Shown one piece after another: positions 31,363 through 40,748 of a DNA stretch of 64,000 nucleotides. The notes beneath the pieces were generated by a model. The model saw only the letters and a program-made list of their open reading frames with translations, was not told the origin of the DNA and searched no databases. The translations under genes were made by a program, and so were the position numbers. Source of the stretch: an uncultured Dorea sp. (GTDB lineage: Bacteria; Bacillota; Clostridia; Lachnospirales; Lachnospiraceae); assembly GCA_910584095.1 (NCBI GenBank), contig CAJTYU010000012.1, forward strand, positions 1-64,000, read 5' to 3'. Each line of letters begins with the position of its first letter. The stretch's first letter is position 1.

Positions 31363-32970
31363 TTAAAATGCAGTGGACAGGATACCCAGTGACCCGCCGA
31401 TCAAGCCGATCGCTATAAACCAAAGCATCAAATGCGAATACTTCTTTCCTTTTGCAAGGAACACATAGGCAAATACTGATACCAAAAACGGAAGGAGACC
31501 CGGCACAAACATATCAAATATTTCCTGAAGCGCATAGGCGTCGGCGCCCACTGTAAATTCCAAGGATGTTCCAAGATTGATATAGCTTGCGCACATGCAG
31601 CCCATCATCATAGTTCCTAACACTCCCGCGCCAATCATAATCTTATTCATGATACCGCTTTTTAAAAGCCCTAGAATAGATCTGCGTCCAAGCCGGTATC
31701 CAAGCCCATAGGTAAAGTATCCCACTGCCATATCTACGGCGCACTGGATCACTGCCCAGAAAAATCCGATAAAGCTTCCCTGAATTGCAAACGGCGCAAA
31801 AATTGATTTTAAAATAGGCATAATCGTATAGTACTGCACGGTATCGCCCAAGCCTGCAAAGGGACCCATCAAACCTGTTTTCAGTGAATTAATTACCTCC
31901 GGATTCAAATCCTCTCCATTTGCTATCGTTTCTTCCATAGAGACAACAGCGCCCATGATACAGTTTCCCCACATCATTTCAGAAATATATGGCGCCAGAT
32001 GCCGGTGAAGGGCTTCTTTTAATCCTTCGTCGTTTCCTTTATAAATTTTCTTTAATATCGGAATCATAGAATAGCAGACGCCCGTACCATACAGGTACTC
32101 TAACGACTGAGAAATTCGGTAAGTAATCATCAGCCGCGAGCAGAATTTTCTATGGTCTTTCGCAGTCAAAACACTGTTCGGCTGTTCCGCTCCTGAACCT
32201 GAAAAATCAAACTTGACGCCCTCGTCGTTCTTCGCTGTAAATTGTATGTGCAGAAATGCCGCCGCAAGGGCAAACAGCGCAATCGTCAGCGTTCCCCAGC
32301 CTGTGGTCACCGCCATAAAGAACCCGATAATAAAATACGGCAGTAAATTTACCCGTCCGATCAACCGCACACAGAGAACAAGTCCCATGCCCGGAAGCAT
32401 ACCGCCGACTACGGAAAAGCCATTCATCAGCCATTCCGGAATAAAGTTCAGCAGCGCGTCCCCAAAGGTTCCCAGTCCCATCAAAATAATTACCACCGGA
32501 ATGACACGAATTGGGAACTGTACCAAAATAGGACCCCATACGCCGTCAAAGGTTAAGCCTTTCCAGTTCAATTCATCTATATGCTTATGAGCGCGGTCAT
32601 TCCACATACTATTAATCAGCCTTCTCAAATTATCCATCATAGAGCCCATCAGGCCGAACGGAATTGCAAAAGCCATCGCCGCTTCTGCCGACAGATTAAA
32701 CTGAATTGCAAAAGGAACGGCAATACACGTAGCCAGAACATTGTCCTGGGGCAGGTTTGCCCCAGCGGCAAAGTTGCCGATGTAAAGCATCGTAATATAT
32801 GCGCCTAACTGGATACCTTTGGTCACGTCTCCCATTAATAAACCAATCAATGCGCCAATCAGGATGGAATCCTGAACAATATAGCCGTGAATCGGCCCCC
32901 ACCAGTTATCCCACCATGAAAACCAATAATATAATGCAATAATCAACGCCAATGGAAAAGCAATAGACAT
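31363..32970 (-). CDS. PTS system mannose family IIC-IID fusion permease
   Basis: 535 aa. Residues about 1-255 match IIC (LIIALYYWFSWWDNWWGPIH, GALIGLLMGDVTKGIQLGA) with several membrane helices. Residues about 275-535 match IID (KFCSRLMITYRISQSLEYLY, GLMGPFAGLGDTVQYYTIMP). In most organisms these are separate proteins encoded by adjacent genes; here one frame spans both, with a short polar linker (FDFSGSGAEQPNSV). Start at 32970, with GAGGAGG upstream. Forms the membrane channel for sugar uptake. Confidence 0.92.
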   Translation of the reverse strand: MSIAFPLALIIALYYWFSWWDNWWGPIHGYIVQDSILIGALIGLLMGDVTKGIQLGAYITMLYIGNFAAGANLPQDNVLATCIAVPFAIQFNLSAEAAMAFAIPFGLMGSMMDNLRRLINSMWNDRAHKHIDELNWKGLTFDGVWGPILVQFPIRVIPVVIILMGLGTFGDALLNFIPEWLMNGFSVVGGMLPGMGLVLCVRLIGRVNLLPYFIIGFFMAVTTGWGTLTIALFALAAAFLHIQFTAKNDEGVKFDFSGSGAEQPNSVLTAKDHRKFCSRLMITYRISQSLEYLYGTGVCYSMIPILKKIYKGNDEGLKEALHRHLAPYISEMMWGNCIMGAVVSMEETIANGEDLNPEVINSLKTGLMGPFAGLGDTVQYYTIMPILKSIFAPFAIQGSFIGFFWAVIQCAVDMAVGYFTYGLGYRLGRRSILGLLKSGIMNKIMIGAGVLGTMMMGCMCASYINLGTSLEFTVGADAYALQEIFDMFVPGLLPFLVSVFAYVFLAKGKKYSHLMLWFIAIGLIGGSLGILSTAF

Positions 32971-33094
32971 ACAAAACACCTCCTCATTCTTCATCATCTC
33001 ATGTTCAAAATTTATACCAGAATAAATGATATCTTACTCCCGCCTCCTTATATATCATCATTCTTTCGTTTATGTAGTTCCTGCAATTTACGGT

Positions 33095-34264
33095 CTAGCG
33101 GTAGGACTTTTCAAGAATCTCAAGCATCTCCTTCCGCGTTAAGGGCTTTGGTTCATGTGCGATCATAAAATACTGCATATCAAACGCACTGTCGCAGATT
33201 ACCGGCAGCTCTTCTCTGGTAAATCCATAATCAGAAAGCTTGACTTCGTATACTCCGCAGGCTTTTTCGTACTCAATTAAAAGCCTTACCATATCCTCCG
33301 GCTGATTGTACCTTCCTCCCGAAAATGCAGAGGCCATCTCGGCATACCGCTTTGGTATCATCTGCTCAAACGCTTTGAAGTATTCTATGGATGTTGCAAG
33401 CAGCGCCGCTCCGTGAGGAATGTCGTGATACGCCCCCATCGTCTGGGAAATGGAATGATTCCCGGTACAGTCAGAGATTGCTTCAACAACTCCCGAACAG
33501 GTGCTGGCAAGCGCAATATCCTCTCTTGCATCTATATTATTCCCATCCCTGACAGCCTTAATAATACTTTTTCCTATCAGCGAAATGCTTTTCAAGGCAT
33601 AAATATCGCTGATTGGAGTCGCCACATCCGCGATATAGCCCTCCATCGCGTGAAACAACGCGTCGAACCCCTGAAAAGCCGTAAGTTTCGGCGGCACGGA
33701 AGTCATTACCTCCGCATCAATAAAAGCCGCGTAGGCAAACATTTTCGGAGAACCAAACCCTAACTTCTCATTTGTCTCTTCTTTTGTGACCACTACCCAT
33801 GGATCAGCCTCGCTTCCGGTTCCCGCGCTTGTAGGAATCGCAATGATTGGAAGCGGATCTTTGGAAATACTTAAACCTTTACCTGAACCGGTATCCACAT
33901 AATCCCAGAAATCCCCTCCATTTACGGCTAAAACCGCAATAGATTTTGCCGTATCGATACTGCTGCCTCCGCCAAATGCCACTACCATATCACACTGCTC
34001 TTCCCTGCAGAATTCTGCCCCTTCTGCAACAATCGTCTTCGTCGGGTTCGGCTTCACCTTGTTGAATACTGCAGATTCAGCCCCGGCCATTTTAAGCAGC
34101 GCCTGAATACGCGAAAGGTGTCCCTGACTGGTAATCCAGCTTTCGTCTGTAATTACAATTAAGGCTTTCTTTCCGGGCAGAGCCGTTTTACCCAATTCAT
34201 CTAAACATCCCCTGCCGAAATGCAGCTGAACCGGCATATAAAATTTATGATTCATCCCTTTCAT
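33095..34264 (-). CDS. Iron-containing alcohol dehydrogenase
   Basis: 389 aa group III alcohol dehydrogenase. NAD(P)-binding loop GGGSSIDTAKSIAVL, PTSAGTGSEAD, FDALFHAMEGY with metal-ligand Asp and His, and HDIPHGAALLA with another metal His. It interconverts an aldehyde or ketone and an alcohol. First gene of the PTS operon, so it may reduce the aldehyde released by the aldolase (such as lactaldehyde or glycolaldehyde), as in deoxysugar or polyol pathways; the substrate is inference. Two close ATGs (34264 and 34255) are possible starts. Confidence 0.92.
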   Translation of the reverse strand: MKGMNHKFYMPVQLHFGRGCLDELGKTALPGKKALIVITDESWITSQGHLSRIQALLKMAGAESAVFNKVKPNPTKTIVAEGAEFCREEQCDMVVAFGGGSSIDTAKSIAVLAVNGGDFWDYVDTGSGKGLSISKDPLPIIAIPTSAGTGSEADPWVVVTKEETNEKLGFGSPKMFAYAAFIDAEVMTSVPPKLTAFQGFDALFHAMEGYIADVATPISDIYALKSISLIGKSIIKAVRDGNNIDAREDIALASTCSGVVEAISDCTGNHSISQTMGAYHDIPHGAALLATSIEYFKAFEQMIPKRYAEMASAFSGGRYNQPEDMVRLLIEYEKACGVYEVKLSDYGFTREELPVICDSAFDMQYFMIAHEPKPLTRKEMLEILEKSYR

Positions 34265-34686
34265 AATCCTTTCTTTATTATTTTGTCCTGTGGCGAATAA
34301 TCGTGTTGCAACATCGTATTATGAACCATAATTTTCGTACATCTCTTGTACTAATTAAACTATACTCTATTCATTTACTATAAAGTCAAGCATATTTTCT
34401 TTGTTATGTATTTCACAAATATAACGTCTTAATTTTGTATAAATTTACTATATTTCATCACATCATTCACATTTTCTTCCATATTTAGTTTCAATTTGTT
34501 AATAATTCATATCAAAGAACATTATAGTAGCTATAATTTAATATAATCTTTCTTGACAGAAACCTTATAGGATTATACAATCATTATAAACTTACAGATA
34601 ACCAAAGGCCTAGCGGCAGCCGCCAAATATCTCTGCAAACATAGCTGCTTGGCCCGCTGCTTCGCAAGAATAAAGAAGGGGAACAT
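34265..34686. other. Divergent regulatory region between the PTS operon and merR
   Basis: 422 bases, very AT-rich. It holds the MerR-type promoter of the leftward operon at 34359-34389. On the merR side there is TTGACA at 34553 with TATACA 15 bases further (short spacer). No coding sequence found. Confidence 0.6.
34359..34389 (-). promoter_or_regulatory. MerR-type promoter of the alcohol dehydrogenase-PTS operon
   Basis: Minus strand TTGACT (34389-34384), a 19-base spacer, then TATAGT (34364-34359). The spacer region contains an inverted repeat, ACTCTAT (34364-34370) with ATAAAGT (34380-34386), one mismatch in seven. MerR-family activators bind such dyads in over-long spacers and twist the DNA to bring the boxes into register. 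The divergent MerR gene at 34687 is the obvious regulator. Confidence 0.65.
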
Positions 34687-35574
34687 ATGGACTACAAGAA
34701 ACTCACCATCGGACAGATGGCGGAACTGAACAGGGTATCCGCCCAAACGCTGCGGTACTATGATAAATTTGGGATTCTCAAACCGAATCTGTATAACAAG
34801 GAAACCGGATACCGGTATTACAACATTTCCCAATGCGCGGTTCTCGACACCATCACACATATGAAATCACTCAACATGCCTCTGGAGCAGATAAAGGCTT
34901 ATATCGATACCGGCGATTATGATTCCTTTATCTCGGAGCTGACCGACAAGCATACAAAAATAAAAGAAGAAATCCGGCGTCTGGAAAGCATCGAAGCGGT
35001 ATTAAAACGCAAAATCAACGATTACCAAAAGCGTTCCCTCCTCCCTGCCGACGGCATTCCATATATCGAGGTGATACACCGGCGCCCGATCTACAAATTT
35101 GACACCCATATCAATTACTATTATAACGGTAATTCTATAGACCAATATGAGCATATGCTGCGCCTGTTTAAGAACCATCTGCTGGAAAAAGGGCTGGGAA
35201 TTGAATATTTCTATAATGTTGGAAGCATTATGAAAAAAGAAGATTTTATAAACCAAAATTATGTCTCTACCGAATTGTTTATTTTTCTGGAAGACCGTCA
35301 CTCCTTTGACACCTATGACATTATTGAGCCGAATACCTATCTATGCATGACCTGCGAAAATACGGATATAGAAACCGAGTACATCCAGATGATGCGCGAT
35401 ACCATAGAAAAGAACCATTACCGGGCCGCAGGCGATTATATCTGCGAAGTTGTAAACGAATCCTTTGCCTTTGATTCCCAGAAAAGAAATATGACGCTGA
35501 AACTGCAGATTCCCGTTACCTTCCATAAGCCCGGCGCTGCTAACGCAGCGCGTATTTCCCGGCATATGCCTTAA
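34687..35574 (+). CDS. MerR-family transcriptional activator with effector domain
   Basis: 295 aa. N-terminal MerR HTH (LTIGQMAELNRVSAQTLRYY, ETGYRYYNISQCAVLDTITH), a dimerisation coiled coil (residues about 80-120), and a C-terminal domain of about 170 residues resembling GyrI/BmrR effector-binding domains (YIEVIHRRPIYKF, LFIFLEDRHSFDTYD). GAAGGGG precedes the ATG. Divergent from the PTS operon, whose promoter has the MerR spacing. The 3' end overlaps the convergent Na/Pi transporter gene by 35 bases. Confidence 0.9.
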   Translation: MDYKKLTIGQMAELNRVSAQTLRYYDKFGILKPNLYNKETGYRYYNISQCAVLDTITHMKSLNMPLEQIKAYIDTGDYDSFISELTDKHTKIKEEIRRLESIEAVLKRKINDYQKRSLLPADGIPYIEVIHRRPIYKFDTHINYYYNGNSIDQYEHMLRLFKNHLLEKGLGIEYFYNVGSIMKKEDFINQNYVSTELFIFLEDRHSFDTYDIIEPNTYLCMTCENTDIETEYIQMMRDTIEKNHYRAAGDYICEVVNESFAFDSQKRNMTLKLQIPVTFHKPGAANAARISRHMP

Positions 35575-37285
35575 ACCTTCGGTGAAATTCCTCGCTGTTA
35601 TTCCGAATGTTTTCAAGGGACTCATGGAGATTCATATTATGCTGCGCCATATCAATGACGCAGCCTGCAATGTTTGAACAGTGATCCGCCGTGCGCTCTA
35701 AATCCGTGAGCACGTCCGACCATACAAAGCCCGCGTCAATCGTACAGTTTCCCTGCTGCAGGCGGAGGATATGCCGCATGCGCATCTGCTCTTTCAGCTG
35801 GTCGATAACCTCCTCCAAGGGCTCTACCATACACGCTGTTTCCAGATCATTTGTAAGGAAACAGCTTAGAGACAGATCCAGAATCTCATTTACAGCCGCA
35901 GAGATTACTTCAATCTCCGACTCCGCCGAACCGGTAAATACCAGCCCTTTTCCCTGCATTTCTTCTACCGCTTCTACCAGATTGACCGCATGGTCAGAAA
36001 TACGCTCAAAATCACCGATATTTTTCAAAAGCTTTGCCGCTTCCATATTATCAAACTCACTGCTCTGTTTTGCGCTCAGCAGAACCAGATAGGTTCCCAG
36101 AATATCTTCATAGTGGTCTGTTTTTTCCTCTCTCTTCCTAACGGCCGCCGCCAGCTTCGGGGAGTATTCTTTCAGACAGGCGACGCTGTCTTTCAGCGCG
36201 TCGAAGGACGTTTCCGCCATATCCGCCGCCACCTCGCGGCAGCGTTCCAGCGCAATGGACGGAGTATTCAAAAGGCGTTCGTCCAATTCGGACAATATTT
36301 CCGGTTCCCTCGTATCCGGAACCAGCCGATTTACCAGCTTCTCCAAAAATCCGGACATCGGAAGCATTAACACCGTACATAATACATTAAAAACAGAATG
36401 TGCCACAGCAATACCGAACAGAGAAGCGGACTCATTTAAAAACACCGGCGCTGCCGATAGTTTTACCAGCCAATATACGGTAAGCCAGACTGAAGTACCG
36501 ATCACGTTAAAGGATAAATGCACCAGCGCCGCCCGCTTTGCATTTTTATTCGCCCCGGCTGCAGAAAGCACAGCCGTAACGCAGGTGCCGATATTCTGCC
36601 CCATAATAATAGGGATCGCCGCGCCGTAAGACACCTGCCCTGTAACTGCCAGCGCCTGCAAAATACCCACCGATGCAGAGCTGGACTGGATTATCGCGGT
36701 AAGTACCGCCCCCGCCAGCACCCCCAGAACCGGATTTTGAAACATCACGAAAAGATTCTGAAATTCAGGAATGTCCCGAAGTCCGGATACCGCACCAGAC
36801 ATAGTGTCCATGCCGAACATCAGCGTTGCGAAGCCAAGAAAGATCATTCCCGTGTCATTTTTCCTGTCATCCTTGCAGAACATGTAAAATATAATGCCAA
36901 TCAGCGCTAAGACAGGAGTAAATGAAGCCGGCTTTAACAAGTTTACAAACACGTTCCCGCTGTCAATTCCGGCAAGGCTCAGCAGCCATGCAGTAACCGT
37001 CGTTCCGATATTCGCCCCCATGATAACGTTGATTGCCTGTTTCAGCGTCATCAGCCCTGAATTGACAAACCCCACTACCATCACCGTCGAGGCTGAAGAA
37101 CTCTGAATAACCGCCGTAATCACAAGGCCGGTAAGAAGACCCGCCGCCTTATTTGTTGTAAGCCTGCCCAAAAGTGTGCGGAGCTTTTCTCCAGCTCTGC
37201 GCTCCAAAGCCTGTCCCATTACGCTCATGCCAAATAAAAACAGGCTTAATCCCCCAATCATTGTCAATATGTCAAATATACTCAT
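35540..37285 (-). CDS. Na+/phosphate cotransporter (NptA/YjbB family) with PhoU-like tail
   Basis: 581 aa. Membrane part (residues 1-320) contains two copies of the Na/Pi cotransporter signature: TAVIQSSSASTVMVVGFVN with GANIGTTVTAW, and TAIIQSSSASVGILQALAV with GQNIGTCVTAV. Residues about 340-560 are a helical PhoU-like domain (ADMAETSFDALKDSV, IGDFERISDHAVNLVE, DLERTADHCSNIAG). It starts by ATGA overlap with the sensor kinase stop, so it is co-transcribed with the PhoB-PhoR-like pair. The end overlaps convergent merR by 35 bases. Confidence 0.92.
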   Translation of the reverse strand: MSIFDILTMIGGLSLFLFGMSVMGQALERRAGEKLRTLLGRLTTNKAAGLLTGLVITAVIQSSSASTVMVVGFVNSGLMTLKQAINVIMGANIGTTVTAWLLSLAGIDSGNVFVNLLKPASFTPVLALIGIIFYMFCKDDRKNDTGMIFLGFATLMFGMDTMSGAVSGLRDIPEFQNLFVMFQNPVLGVLAGAVLTAIIQSSSASVGILQALAVTGQVSYGAAIPIIMGQNIGTCVTAVLSAAGANKNAKRAALVHLSFNVIGTSVWLTVYWLVKLSAAPVFLNESASLFGIAVAHSVFNVLCTVLMLPMSGFLEKLVNRLVPDTREPEILSELDERLLNTPSIALERCREVAADMAETSFDALKDSVACLKEYSPKLAAAVRKREEKTDHYEDILGTYLVLLSAKQSSEFDNMEAAKLLKNIGDFERISDHAVNLVEAVEEMQGKGLVFTGSAESEIEVISAAVNEILDLSLSCFLTNDLETACMVEPLEEVIDQLKEQMRMRHILRLQQGNCTIDAGFVWSDVLTDLERTADHCSNIAGCVIDMAQHNMNLHESLENIRNNSEEFHRRFKAYAGKYALR

Positions 37286-38973
37286 CTAAATGCTCCTTTC
37301 CGGCCGCTGCATTTATCCGCCTTAGGAAAATGAATAGAAATAGTTGTGCCTTCATTCGGAATGCTGTGCAGTTCTATCGCGGCATTATTTAACTTTGCCG
37401 CATGTTTCACGATAGATAACCCCAGCCCTGTACCTCCGATTTCTTTTGAATGGCTCTTATCCACCCGGTAAAACCGTTCAAAAACCCTCTGCTGATGTTC
37501 CGCAGGAATACCGATGCCATTGTCGGAAACTATAAATTCCGCTCCGCTTTCATCTTTATTTATAATTAAAGAAACCTTGCCGCCCCTACGGTTATATTTT
37601 ATCCCATTGTCACAGAGATTATAAATCATCTCCCGCAGCAGCTGCGGAATTCCGCAAACACTAACCGGACCGCCTTCCAGAACAATCCGGATGCCTGCTT
37701 CCTGCGCCTCTTTAGAAAGCCTTTCTTGTATTTCCCCCGCAATTTCAAAGAGATCAACTGTCTCCATGTTCATATCCGCCGCTCCCTCATCCAATCTGGA
37801 AAGCTGTATAATATCCTCAACCAGCCGGATCATACGCCTAGCCTCCTCATAAATCCGTTCGGAAAATCCCCTGACATCCTCAGGCTTTACCAAATCGTTT
37901 GCCAGCAGCTCGGCATAACCGGATATAGTATGCAGCGGAGTCCTCAACTCATGGGATACATTCGCCGTAAATTCGCGGCGCATCTGTTCCGATTTCTCCT
38001 TCTCCGTTATATCCAGTATCAAAAAAACAATTCCTGAAACCAGTCCTTCCGCGAGAACCGGACTTGCGCTGAACTGATAACTTCTGCCTCCGTCGTCTAT
38101 TCTCATCTCTGCATATCTGCCCTCACTGGCTCTGCCAAGCAGTTCCTGAAGCCTAATGCTGCGGTTCACAGACAGAAGATACTTTCCTACGCAGTTCTGA
38201 TCCGTATGCAGAATCCGCGCGGCGGCGGGACTGACGGCCAGTATTATCTGCTTTTCGTTAAAAAGAACAATTCCCTCCTCCATACCCATTGTAACCGCCT
38301 CAAATTCACTTTTCCTTTGCCGCAGTTCATCCTCCTGCCTTCGGATTTTCCTCTGCTGAACGGCAATCCGCTCAAAAAACGGAGACAGTTCATCATACCC
38401 TTCATTATTCAAAGGTTCATTCAGATCCAGCTTATTCAAAGGCTTTACAATACTTTTGGACAGACGGTAAGCCATCAAAAGCGACAGCCCCAAAGCTGCT
38501 CCAAAGATAATACATATTGGCTGGAGCATACCCAAAAGCAGAGTAAAGACTGTATTCTGCGCCATAGAAAGACGCAGTATCGTGCCGTCCGGAAGGCTCT
38601 TTGCACAATAAATGGCACGTTCCATCAGAGTAACTGAATAACGCGAGCTTTCCCCTAACCCTTCTGAAACAGCCTGCTTAATCTCCTCTCTCTCAAAATG
38701 ATTCTCCATCCCGTCAGAATTTGACTGGCTGTCATACAGCACGCTTCCGTCTTGATCAATCCAAGTGATACGATAGTACTGCACGTCAAGTCCCTCAAAA
38801 TATCCAAGCCCTTCATTTGCCGTTCCCTGAGCCGCAAGCTCCGTCTGCATCCGAAGCTGCCTGCGCTGAACCCCTGTATAATGCTCGTAAAGCACTCCCA
38901 TAAATAGCAGAACGGAAGCAAAAAAAACACCCAGAGCCGTCAAACAGATTGATTGAAAAATCCGTTTTGTCAT
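37282..38973 (-). CDS. PhoR-like sensor histidine kinase
   Basis: 563 aa. Start at 38973 by ATGA overlap with the response regulator stop, GGAGG upstream. N-terminal membrane helix (LTALGVFFASVLLFMGVLY), extracytoplasmic region to about residue 150, second membrane helix (LLGMLQPICIIFGAALGLSL), HAMP-like linker, PAS domain (MGMEEGIVLFNEKQIILAVS), HisKA with the phospho-accepting His in ANVSHELRTPLHTISGY, N box YNLCDNGIKYNRRGG, and G boxes VSDNGIGIP and GTGLGLSIVK. Probably senses phosphate limitation, judging from the linked Na/Pi transporter. Confidence 0.92.
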   Translation of the reverse strand: MTKRIFQSICLTALGVFFASVLLFMGVLYEHYTGVQRRQLRMQTELAAQGTANEGLGYFEGLDVQYYRITWIDQDGSVLYDSQSNSDGMENHFEREEIKQAVSEGLGESSRYSVTLMERAIYCAKSLPDGTILRLSMAQNTVFTLLLGMLQPICIIFGAALGLSLLMAYRLSKSIVKPLNKLDLNEPLNNEGYDELSPFFERIAVQQRKIRRQEDELRQRKSEFEAVTMGMEEGIVLFNEKQIILAVSPAAARILHTDQNCVGKYLLSVNRSIRLQELLGRASEGRYAEMRIDDGGRSYQFSASPVLAEGLVSGIVFLILDITEKEKSEQMRREFTANVSHELRTPLHTISGYAELLANDLVKPEDVRGFSERIYEEARRMIRLVEDIIQLSRLDEGAADMNMETVDLFEIAGEIQERLSKEAQEAGIRIVLEGGPVSVCGIPQLLREMIYNLCDNGIKYNRRGGKVSLIINKDESGAEFIVSDNGIGIPAEHQQRVFERFYRVDKSHSKEIGGTGLGLSIVKHAAKLNNAAIELHSIPNEGTTISIHFPKADKCSGRKGAFR

Positions 38974-39644
38974 TGCCCTGCCTCCATCCGGTATCCTACG
39001 CCGCGAACCGTCTCTATATACGCGCTGCATCCCTTCAGCTTTGTGCGGAGTGTGCCGATATGAACATCCACTGTACGCGTCCCGCCCAAATAGTCTGAAT
39101 CCCATACGCTCTGCAATAGCTGTTCTCTGGTAAACGCCCTGCCGGGACTTTTCATAAATACTTGCAGAAGCTCATACTCCTTTCGGGTAAGTTCAATCTG
39201 CTTTCCATTAGAAAATACTTTATGCTTCCCTGTATTCATCTCAAGATTTCCAATACGCCGTATCCCCCCATCTCCTTTCGGTCTCGTCCGCCGCAGCACT
39301 GCCTTTACGCGCGATATCATTTCCATCATTCCAAAAGGCTTTACAATATAGTCGTCCGCGCCCAGATCAAGTCCGATTACCTTATCGTATTCCGTCCCCT
39401 TCGCCGTAGCCATAATCACTGGAAGCTCCGCCGTATCTGCCCGGCTCCGGAGCCGTTTCAGTATCGTAATTCCATCCTCATCCGGCAGCATAATATCCAG
39501 CATAACCAAATACGGCTTCTCCTCCTCCAGTGCGCGAAAAAATTCTTTGCCCTCGGCAAAGCCCCTCGCTTCAAACCCGGCAGAATCTAAGGTATATATC
39601 ATTAACTCTCGAATTGCGTTGTCATCCTCCACACAATAAATCAT
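38970..39644 (-). CDS. PhoB/PhoP-like response regulator (OmpR family)
   Basis: 224 aa. Receiver domain with acidic pocket VEDD, phospho-acceptor Asp in VMLDIMLPDEDG, Thr/Ala in MATAKG and Lys in DYIVKPFG. C-terminal winged helix (ELTRKEYELLQVFMKSPGRA, VWDSDYLGGTRTVDVHIGTL). Start at 39644 with AGAGGTGG upstream; the upstream in-frame ATG at 39662 lacks a site. Forms an operon with the kinase and phosphate transporter. Confidence 0.93.
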   Translation of the reverse strand: MIYCVEDDNAIRELMIYTLDSAGFEARGFAEGKEFFRALEEEKPYLVMLDIMLPDEDGITILKRLRSRADTAELPVIMATAKGTEYDKVIGLDLGADDYIVKPFGMMEMISRVKAVLRRTRPKGDGGIRRIGNLEMNTGKHKVFSNGKQIELTRKEYELLQVFMKSPGRAFTREQLLQSVWDSDYLGGTRTVDVHIGTLRTKLKGCSAYIETVRGVGYRMEAGQ

Positions 39645-39691
39645 TGAAAACCACCTCTCCAATCGATAAAATGTTTTCTAATATTTCATAC

Positions 39692-39718
39692 CTTATTGAA
39701 CATTCGTAGTTCAATAAG
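39692..39718. promoter_or_regulatory. Perfect inverted repeat before the PhoB-like gene
   Basis: CTTATTGAAC and GTTCAATAAG form perfect 10-base arms around a 7-base centre, about 48 bases upstream of the start. It covers a possible -35 (minus strand TTGAAC, with TATGAA 18 bases downstream). Just upstream on the minus strand are TTAACA-like units in near 11-base register (about 39720-39755), reminiscent of PHO boxes. Operator or leader hairpin. Confidence 0.45.
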
Positions 39719-39805
39719 TATACTTAACAGACTGCTAATGTTTGTTAAGGTATACTATACATCATTTAGATCAAATAAACTCCCTGGATATTGTAAAATA
39801 TATGT

Positions 39806-39852
39806 AAAAAAATACCATATCACAGCCGTTTGTTTTGCTGCGATACGGTATT
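39806..39852 (-). terminator. Terminator of the B3/B4-domain gene
   Basis: AATACCATATCACAGC (from 39811) pairs with GCTGCGATACGGTATT (to 39852) with two mismatches; the minus strand continues with seven T residues. It lies 14 bases after the B3/B4 stop. Confidence 0.88.
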
Positions 39853-39865
39853 TCCCATCACTTAG

Positions 39866-40534
39866 TTATTCTGCAATCCAGCACCGAAGCTCTTTTGCTC
39901 CCGCGTATTCCTCCAGATACCTTCTGCCATATTCCATTGTCTTCTCCAGATCTTTGTTATCTGAAAAAGAATACACCAGCGTCAGGATCTCCTTCGCTTC
40001 CTCTGTGATCATGGCCCGCTCTGAATCACTGGTGGAACTTCCGATCGCTCCCGCTTCGTCCGCTAGTACCGGAAGTCCATCAATCTTGATCTCGTCCTTT
40101 CCAATCCCCTTGTAGGTCTCTCCAGACTTTCCCACTCGGAAAACCAGCTTGTCTGCAATCTTTGCCGCATCATAGGAGCCCACAGAAAAGCCGGACTCAA
40201 TGGAGATCAGGTTATTCACATCTACCACCGTATTAACTTCGTACAATCCCTTTCCCTGTCCGATCCTGCGCGCCAGCGCCTCCGACGATACCCGGTAACG
40301 GCTGGGATCCTTGCCAAAGGCCTTATAGGCCATACGGGACTCCTTGATGTTGGGGATCTCATTCACCCCATAATCAAAGACCGCATCCCTTATCTTCTTA
40401 AAAATATCTTTTTTCAGATACTTCCACATCGCCTCATTCTTCTTCTCAACCGTCGCTTTGTACTGGAAACACCCTACTCTGGTATGGGGCCACTTCTGCT
40501 TCATAGCTTGGTCGATCGTCAAACATTTTTTCAA
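39866..40534 (-). CDS. B3/B4 tRNA-binding domain protein (PheT-like editing domain)
   Basis: 222 aa from a TTG start with AGGTGG upstream. It matches the free-standing B3/B4 family related to the editing domain of phenylalanyl-tRNA synthetase beta: RVSSEALARRIGQGKGLYEVN, VVDVNNLISIESGFSVGSYD, and GLPVLADEAGAIGSSTSDSE. Proposed role for such proteins is tRNA proofreading or amino-acid binding. Single gene with its own terminator. Confidence 0.88.
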   Translation of the reverse strand: MKKCLTIDQAMKQKWPHTRVGCFQYKATVEKKNEAMWKYLKKDIFKKIRDAVFDYGVNEIPNIKESRMAYKAFGKDPSRYRVSSEALARRIGQGKGLYEVNTVVDVNNLISIESGFSVGSYDAAKIADKLVFRVGKSGETYKGIGKDEIKIDGLPVLADEAGAIGSSTSDSERAMITEEAKEILTLVYSFSDNKDLEKTMEYGRRYLEEYAGAKELRCWIAE

Positions 40535-40748
40535 ACTAATCCCACCTCTCTGTCCGCTACCAGTTTACCCGGAAGCTCCTTTTCTGTCAAGTGACAGGAC
40601 GGCCGTCATCCGTCACCATGGCCAGAGACCTATATTATCTTCGTTCCGCTTCTACAGCCACTCCGCCGCCCAATCGGCCAGCTCCCTGCCGGAAACGAAT
40701 GGTAACTTCCGCACCTTAGTTCCCGGCAGCTCCGTTAATATAAAACGC

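Noticed and set aside
34553..34579. Promoter of merR (TTGACA ... TATACA)
   Set aside because: Spacer is only 15 bases and no dyad fits; kept as a note in the regulatory region rather than a feature.
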